Shown: piece after piece, positions 13,761 to 17,177 of the stretch | How the letters are laid out: every line of letters begins with the position of its first letter | Numbering within the stretch: the stretch's first letter is position 1 | Source of the DNA: Chloroflexota bacterium | GTDB taxonomy: Bacteria > Chloroflexota > UBA4733 | NCBI GenBank assembly: GCA_025980355.1 | Contig: JAICXR010000018.1 | Location: 1 to 17,177, forward strand | DNA length: 17,177 bases | Reading direction: 5' to 3' | The notes under the pieces: generated by a model | The model's input: the letters and a program-made list of their open reading frames with translations, nothing else | Told to the model about the DNA's origin: nothing | Databases searched by the model: none | Translations under genes and position numbers: made by a program

Positions 13761-14882
13761 ATGATCGAGACGGCCCCCGCCCCGGCGTCCGTCGCCGGGC
13801 CGGCCCTGCCACCCTGGGCGGCCCGGCTGCGGCCGCCGCTGATCTTCCTGGCGCCGATGGACGGCGTGACCGACTGGCCCTTCCGGGAGCTCTGCTTCCG
13901 CCTGGGCGCCGAGGTGACGGTGTCCGAGTTCGCGCCGGCCGCTGGCCTGATGGCGGCGCCGAAGAAGCTGATGCGGAGCATCGGTGCCCGCCACGGCGAC
14001 CGGCCTTTCCTGATCCAGCTCTACGGCAAGCACCCCAAGGACTTCGCCGGCGCCGCCCGCATGATCTACGACCACCTGCCCTGCGTCGGCATCGACGTCA
14101 ATATGGGCTGTCCGGCCGACCAGGTGGTCTCCCACAGCCACGGCAGCGCCCTCATGCGGGAGCCGCAGTTGGGCGCCGAAATTGTGGCGGCGCTGGTCGC
14201 CGCCACGCCGCTGCCGGTGAGCGTCAAGATGCGGGCGGGCTGGAACAGCGACAGCATCAACGCGCCGGAGGTCGCCCAGACGATGGAAGCGGCCGGCGCC
14301 TGCATGCTGACGATCCACGGTCGCACCCGCGAACAGCGCTTCACCGGCCTCGCTAGCCTGGAGGCGATCGCCGCTACGCGGGCGGCGGTGTCCATCCCGG
14401 TGATCGGCAACGGGGACATCCGCGACGTCGCGAGCGCGCAGCGCATGCTCGCCGAGACCGGCGTGGCCGGCGTGATGGTCGCCCGTGGCGCCGAAGGCAA
14501 CCCCTGGATCTTCGCCGACCTTCGTCAGGCGCTGAAGGGCGAGCGGCCGCCCGACGCCGACCGCTGGTCGCTCTCGGCGGTGGTCTGGGAACAGGTGCGA
14601 CTGGCCGTGGAAGACCGGGGCGACGACCGCCAGACCTTCCTGCCGCTGCGCAAGCACCTGATCTGGTACGCCCGCGGCATCCCCGGCAAGGACAGCCTGC
14701 GCAAGCGTGCCCAGCAAATATCGTCGATCGACGACGTCGACGCCTGGCTCATGGATGTGGAGGCGGCCATGGCCGCCGCCGGAATGCACGGCCGGCCCCT
14801 GACGCCGGAGGCGCCGCCGTCAAAAGTAGTTGCTGGTGATGCCGCCGTCGATCACCAGCACGGCGCCGTTCGTCCAGTCTGA
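13761..14882 (+). CDS. dus: tRNA-dihydrouridine synthase
   Basis: A 373-residue FMN-dependent Dus, which reduces uridine to dihydrouridine in tRNA loops. The TIM barrel opens with LAPMDGVTDWPFR (30-42). NMGCP follows, with catalytic Cys117. In the motif usually read as CPxxKV the lysine is replaced by Gln121 (CPADQVV). Lys156 (SVKMRAGW), His186 and Arg189 (HGRTR) and GNGDI (216-220) contact FMN and RNA in known Dus enzymes. ARGAEGNPWIF (241-251) is also standard. A helical C-terminal domain follows, with KHLIWYARGIPG. The ATG at 13761 lies 22 bases after the ABC-F stop with only a distant GGAAG ribosome site. The last 20 residues extend beyond the helical domain and overlap the opposing SDR gene by 63 bases. 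I cannot assign it to DusA, B or C with certainty. Confidence 0.93.
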   Translation: MIETAPAPASVAGPALPPWAARLRPPLIFLAPMDGVTDWPFRELCFRLGAEVTVSEFAPAAGLMAAPKKLMRSIGARHGDRPFLIQLYGKHPKDFAGAARMIYDHLPCVGIDVNMGCPADQVVSHSHGSALMREPQLGAEIVAALVAATPLPVSVKMRAGWNSDSINAPEVAQTMEAAGACMLTIHGRTREQRFTGLASLEAIAATRAAVSIPVIGNGDIRDVASAQRMLAETGVAGVMVARGAEGNPWIFADLRQALKGERPPDADRWSLSAVVWEQVRLAVEDRGDDRQTFLPLRKHLIWYARGIPGKDSLRKRAQQISSIDDVDAWLMDVEAAMAAAGMHGRPLTPEAPPSKVVAGDAAVDHQHGAVRPV

Positions 14883-15587
14883 CTCGTCGGACGCTAAATA
14901 CAACGCGCAGTTCACGACGTCCTCCGGGCGCCCGAACCGTCCGCTCGGCTGCCGGCTCAGGCGAACGTCGCGCGCCGCCTCGTCCTTGAGGAGCCATTCG
15001 GTCATCATGGGCGTCTCGATCGGCCCCGGGCAGATTGCGTTGCTCCGGATGCCCTGGGGTCGAAACTGGATCGCCAGCGACTTTGTCAGGGCGATCACCG
15101 CGCCCTTGGAAGCGGTATAGGCGTCCTGCGGCACGCTACAGCCGACCAGCGCCACGAATGACGCGACGTTGATGATCGATCCCCGCCCTTGCCGCTGCAT
15201 CTGCGGAATGGCGTATTTGCAGCAGAGGAAGATCCCCCGCACGTTCACCGCCATCACCCGATCCCACACGGCGACCGCGGTGTCGATCACGGAATGGTCT
15301 TCCGCCGGCATGATGCCGGCGTTGTTGTAGAGCACGTCGAGCTTGCCGTAGCGGTCGACGGCCGCCGCCATTGCCGTTCGGACGCTCTGTTCGTCGGCCA
15401 CGTCGCAGGGAAAGAACGTCGCTTCACCGCCGCCGGCGCGAACCTCCGCCACCGTGCGGGCGCCGGCATCCGGCACGACGTCGAGCGCCGCCACCCTTGC
15501 TCCTTCCCGCGCGAAGACGCCGCACGCCACCCTGCCCATGCCGCTGCCGGCGCCCGTGATCACGCACACCTTATCCTGTAGCCGCAT
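14820..15587 (-). CDS. SDR family NAD-dependent oxidoreductase
   Basis: A complete 255-residue SDR. It has TGAGSGMG (11-18), Asp36 at the end of strand 2 indicating NAD(H), YNNAG (87-91), Asn115 in VNVRG, Ser143, and Tyr157-x3-Lys161 (YTASK). The full Asn-Ser-Tyr-Lys tetrad is present, unlike the paralogue at 1-722. The C-terminus ends WTNGAVLVIDGG, typical of the family. GAGGGGGGTG precedes the ATG at 15587. It follows the glutamine-synthetase-like gene by 35 bases and is probably co-transcribed with it. Its 3' end overlaps dus antisense by 63 bases. The substrate is unknown; hydroxy-acid, sugar or cyclic alcohol are possible. Confidence 0.92.
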   Translation of the reverse strand: MRLQDKVCVITGAGSGMGRVACGVFAREGARVAALDVVPDAGARTVAEVRAGGGEATFFPCDVADEQSVRTAMAAAVDRYGKLDVLYNNAGIMPAEDHSVIDTAVAVWDRVMAVNVRGIFLCCKYAIPQMQRQGRGSIINVASFVALVGCSVPQDAYTASKGAVIALTKSLAIQFRPQGIRSNAICPGPIETPMMTEWLLKDEAARDVRLSRQPSGRFGRPEDVVNCALYLASDESDWTNGAVLVIDGGITSNYF

Positions 15588-15622
15588 CGCACCCCCCTCA
15601 TAGCCGGGTTCTCAGCCGCGTC

Positions 15623-17008
15623 TCAGCCGCGCTCCAGGTACCGCTCGCGCTCCCAGGTGGTGACGGCCTGGTCGAAGGATGCCTGTTCCACCCTGGCGGC
15701 ATTGAGATAGTGGGCGGCGACATCGTCGCCGAAGGCGGCGCGGACCAGCGCACTCTGTTCCCACGCCGCTATCGCTTCGTACAGCGCACGGGGCATCCGG
15801 GCGACGCCGGTCGCCGCATAGGCGTCGCCGCGATACTCGGCCGGCGGCTCCAACTCCTGCTCGATCCCGGCCAGGCCGGCGGCGATGACGGCCGCGTAGG
15901 CGAGATAGGGATTGGCGTCGGCGCCGGGGAAGCGGCTTTCGATGCGTAGCGAGCTTCCCGTCCCCACCACGCGGAAGCCGCAGGTGCGGTTGTCGCGTCC
16001 CCAGACCAGATTGACGGGCGCCCAACTGCCGGCGGCGTAGCGCTTGTAGGAATTGACGTTGGGCGCGACGAATAGGGCGAGATCGCGGGTGTAGGCGACG
16101 AGGCCGCCGAGAAAGCGCCGCATCGTCCGGGACATGGCCTCATCGGAGCCGGCCGAGGCCGCAAAGAGGCTCTGTTCGCCCGTCCGGTCCCACAGGCTGA
16201 CATGGATATGGCTGCTGGACCCGGTCCAGGTGTGGTCGGGCTTGGCCATGAAGGTGATCGCCTGGTCGTGCTGGTGGGCGATCACCTTCGCGCCGTGCTT
16301 GAAGAGCACGTGGCGGTCGGCTGCTTCCAGGGCGTCGGTATGGCGCAGGTTCATTTCGTGCTGGCCGGGGGCTGCTTCGCCCTTGGAACAGTCGACGGGG
16401 ATGCCGGCCAGCGTCATCTGATTGCGCAGTTGGCGGTGTAGCGCTTCCGTCTTCGCCGACTGGAAGAGGTGATAGTCCTCGTTGTACCAACCGGATGGCT
16501 TCAAGTTGACATAGTTGCCGACATGCGCCTGCTCGTAGCTGTCCTGCAGCAGGTAATACTCCAGTTCCGCCGCCATCTGCACCCGGAGGCCCAGGGCGTC
16601 CGCCCGCGCCACCTGGCGCCGCAGGATCGCCCGCGGCGAAACGGACACCGGCGCCTGCGCGGCCTCGTCGACGATGTCCGACAGCACCAGCGCGGTCTTC
16701 TCCAGCCATGGGACCAGGCGCAGTGAGGACCAATCCGGCCGGGCCAGCCAGTCGCCGTAGCCGCTCTCCCAGCCGATGCCGGGGAAACCGGCCGGCGTGC
16801 TCATCTCCATGTCCGTAGCGAGGAGATAGGTGCAGAAATGGCTGCCATGCTCCTGACCGTGCTCTACGAAGAAGTCGGCGCGAAACCGTTTCCCGAGCAG
16901 GCGACCCTGCATGTCGCAGAAGGCGTTGACGACCGTGTCCACCTCACCGGCGGCCACCAATTGCCGGAGGTGCTCCACCGTCAGGATGCCGGGCGGCCGG
17001 TCCGTCAC
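15623..17008 (-). CDS. Glutamine-synthetase-like gamma-glutamyl ligase (GS/PuuA type)
   Basis: A 461-residue glutamine synthetase superfamily enzyme that joins glutamate's gamma-carboxyl to an amine using ATP. The N-terminal beta-grasp has DMQGRLLGKR (32-41). The catalytic domain has metal-site residues Glu148 and Glu150 (AAELEYYLL), KGEAAPGQHEMN (209-220), the ATP-binding GSSSHIHVSLW (263-273), NSYKRY (319-324), and RIESRFPGADANPYLAYAA (355-373). The length matches GlnA-like gamma-glutamylpolyamine or gamma-glutamylmonoamine synthetases (PuuA, GlnA3-type). The lack of the extra adenylylation-loop sequence argues against the main nitrogen-assimilation enzyme. The start is the GTG at 17008 with a modest AAGGCGA upstream. 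Its neighbours are an SDR downstream and an unrecognised gene ending 37 bases upstream. Together they could be an amine or polyamine catabolic operon, which is inference. Confidence 0.92.
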   Translation of the reverse strand: MTDRPPGILTVEHLRQLVAAGEVDTVVNAFCDMQGRLLGKRFRADFFVEHGQEHGSHFCTYLLATDMEMSTPAGFPGIGWESGYGDWLARPDWSSLRLVPWLEKTALVLSDIVDEAAQAPVSVSPRAILRRQVARADALGLRVQMAAELEYYLLQDSYEQAHVGNYVNLKPSGWYNEDYHLFQSAKTEALHRQLRNQMTLAGIPVDCSKGEAAPGQHEMNLRHTDALEAADRHVLFKHGAKVIAHQHDQAITFMAKPDHTWTGSSSHIHVSLWDRTGEQSLFAASAGSDEAMSRTMRRFLGGLVAYTRDLALFVAPNVNSYKRYAAGSWAPVNLVWGRDNRTCGFRVVGTGSSLRIESRFPGADANPYLAYAAVIAAGLAGIEQELEPPAEYRGDAYAATGVARMPRALYEAIAAWEQSALVRAAFGDDVAAHYLNAARVEQASFDQAVTTWERERYLERG

Positions 17009-17045
17009 CGGTCGGTTCGCCTTATCGCCACCACTTCACCGGCTG

Positions 17046-17177
17046 CTAGCGACTTTGCGGCCCGACCGGCGGGAACATGTCGCCTTCCAGGCGCTGGCCG
17101 TCGACGGGTTGCAGCGGGTCGGTGACCGGGTGGCGCTTGGCGACGTAGGTCGTCCCGGCGTCCATGAAGATCACGAC
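17046..17177 (-). CDS. C-terminal end of an unrecognised protein (cut by window edge)
   Basis: The minus strand is open from the right edge to a TAG at 17046-17048, giving the final 43 residues of a protein. The visible part begins with the hydrophobic VVIFMDAGTTYV and ends in a Pro-rich tail (DMFPPVGPQSR). Its codon use is like the neighbouring genes. It lies 37 bases before the GTG of the glutamine-synthetase-like gene and is probably in the same operon. The fragment is too short for me to identify. A polyamine-pathway hydrolase or oxidase would fit the context but nothing visible supports it. Confidence 0.6.
   Translation of the reverse strand, partial: VVIFMDAGTTYVAKRHPVTDPLQPVDGQRLEGDMFPPVGPQSR

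Noticed and set aside
12143..13981. 612-codon minus-strand open frame
   Set aside because: It covers the ABC-F gene in antisense; the ABC-F motifs are complete, so this is a shadow.
13578..14789. 403-codon minus-strand open frame
   Set aside because: It is antisense to dus, with no motifs and Arg/Gly/His-rich composition.
1..17177. CRISPR array, tRNA/rRNA genes, insertion sequences or phage genes
   Set aside because: No regularly spaced direct repeats, tRNA cloverleaf, rRNA-like stretch, or transposase/integrase motifs were seen by eye; a profile scan was not available.

Overview
This is a high-GC, gene-dense bacterial chromosome segment with 19 supported protein genes (two cut by the window edges). 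I see no tRNA, rRNA, CRISPR array, transposase or phage gene. Many GTG starts behind GA-rich Shine-Dalgarno sites, and the mix of small uncharacterised proteins, an RimI-like acetyltransferase carrying an insert and an ABC-F ATPase, suggest a free-living high-GC bacterium. A Chloroflexota lineage such as the Thermomicrobia is my best guess. That placement is inference from gene style only.

Positions 1-5743 hold sugar and sugar-acid metabolism. On the minus strand lie a short-chain dehydrogenase (SDR) cut by the left edge, an RimI-like N-acetyltransferase and a xylose-isomerase-like TIM-barrel protein. Reading the other way are a 60-residue two-CxxC zinc-ribbon protein, not obvious at first because it lies inside a longer open frame, and an SGNH esterase with a GxDLY N-terminal domain. 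Tail to tail with the esterase is a minus-strand pair of D-mannonate dehydratase (uxuA) followed by an SDR that could be a fructuronate/mannonate oxidoreductase.

Positions 5802-10870 hold a cell-envelope region. A GC-rich hairpin closes a minus-strand pair: a class B penicillin-binding protein with a Tat-like lipoprotein signal and an NTF2-like domain, then a two-helix membrane protein starting 1 base after its stop. Divergent from it, behind a candidate extended -10 promoter, is a GT-B glycosyltransferase followed closely by two small conserved-looking genes of unknown function. A convergent unknown gene overlaps the last by 4 bases.

Positions 11056-14882 run on the plus strand: an HExxH putative metallopeptidase of unrecognised family, an ABC-F translation-factor ATPase with a structured 5' leader, and a tRNA-dihydrouridine synthase. 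The synthase overlaps the oppositely oriented gene by 63 bases. Positions 14820-17177 are minus-strand: the end of an unrecognised gene, a glutamine-synthetase-like gamma-glutamyl ligase and a third SDR, spaced 35-37 bases apart and probably one operon.

Nothing here is a clear new defence or mobile system. The least explained parts are the zinc-ribbon micro-gene, the glycosyltransferase/small-gene cluster opposite the penicillin-binding protein, the HExxH protein and the ABC-F leader.
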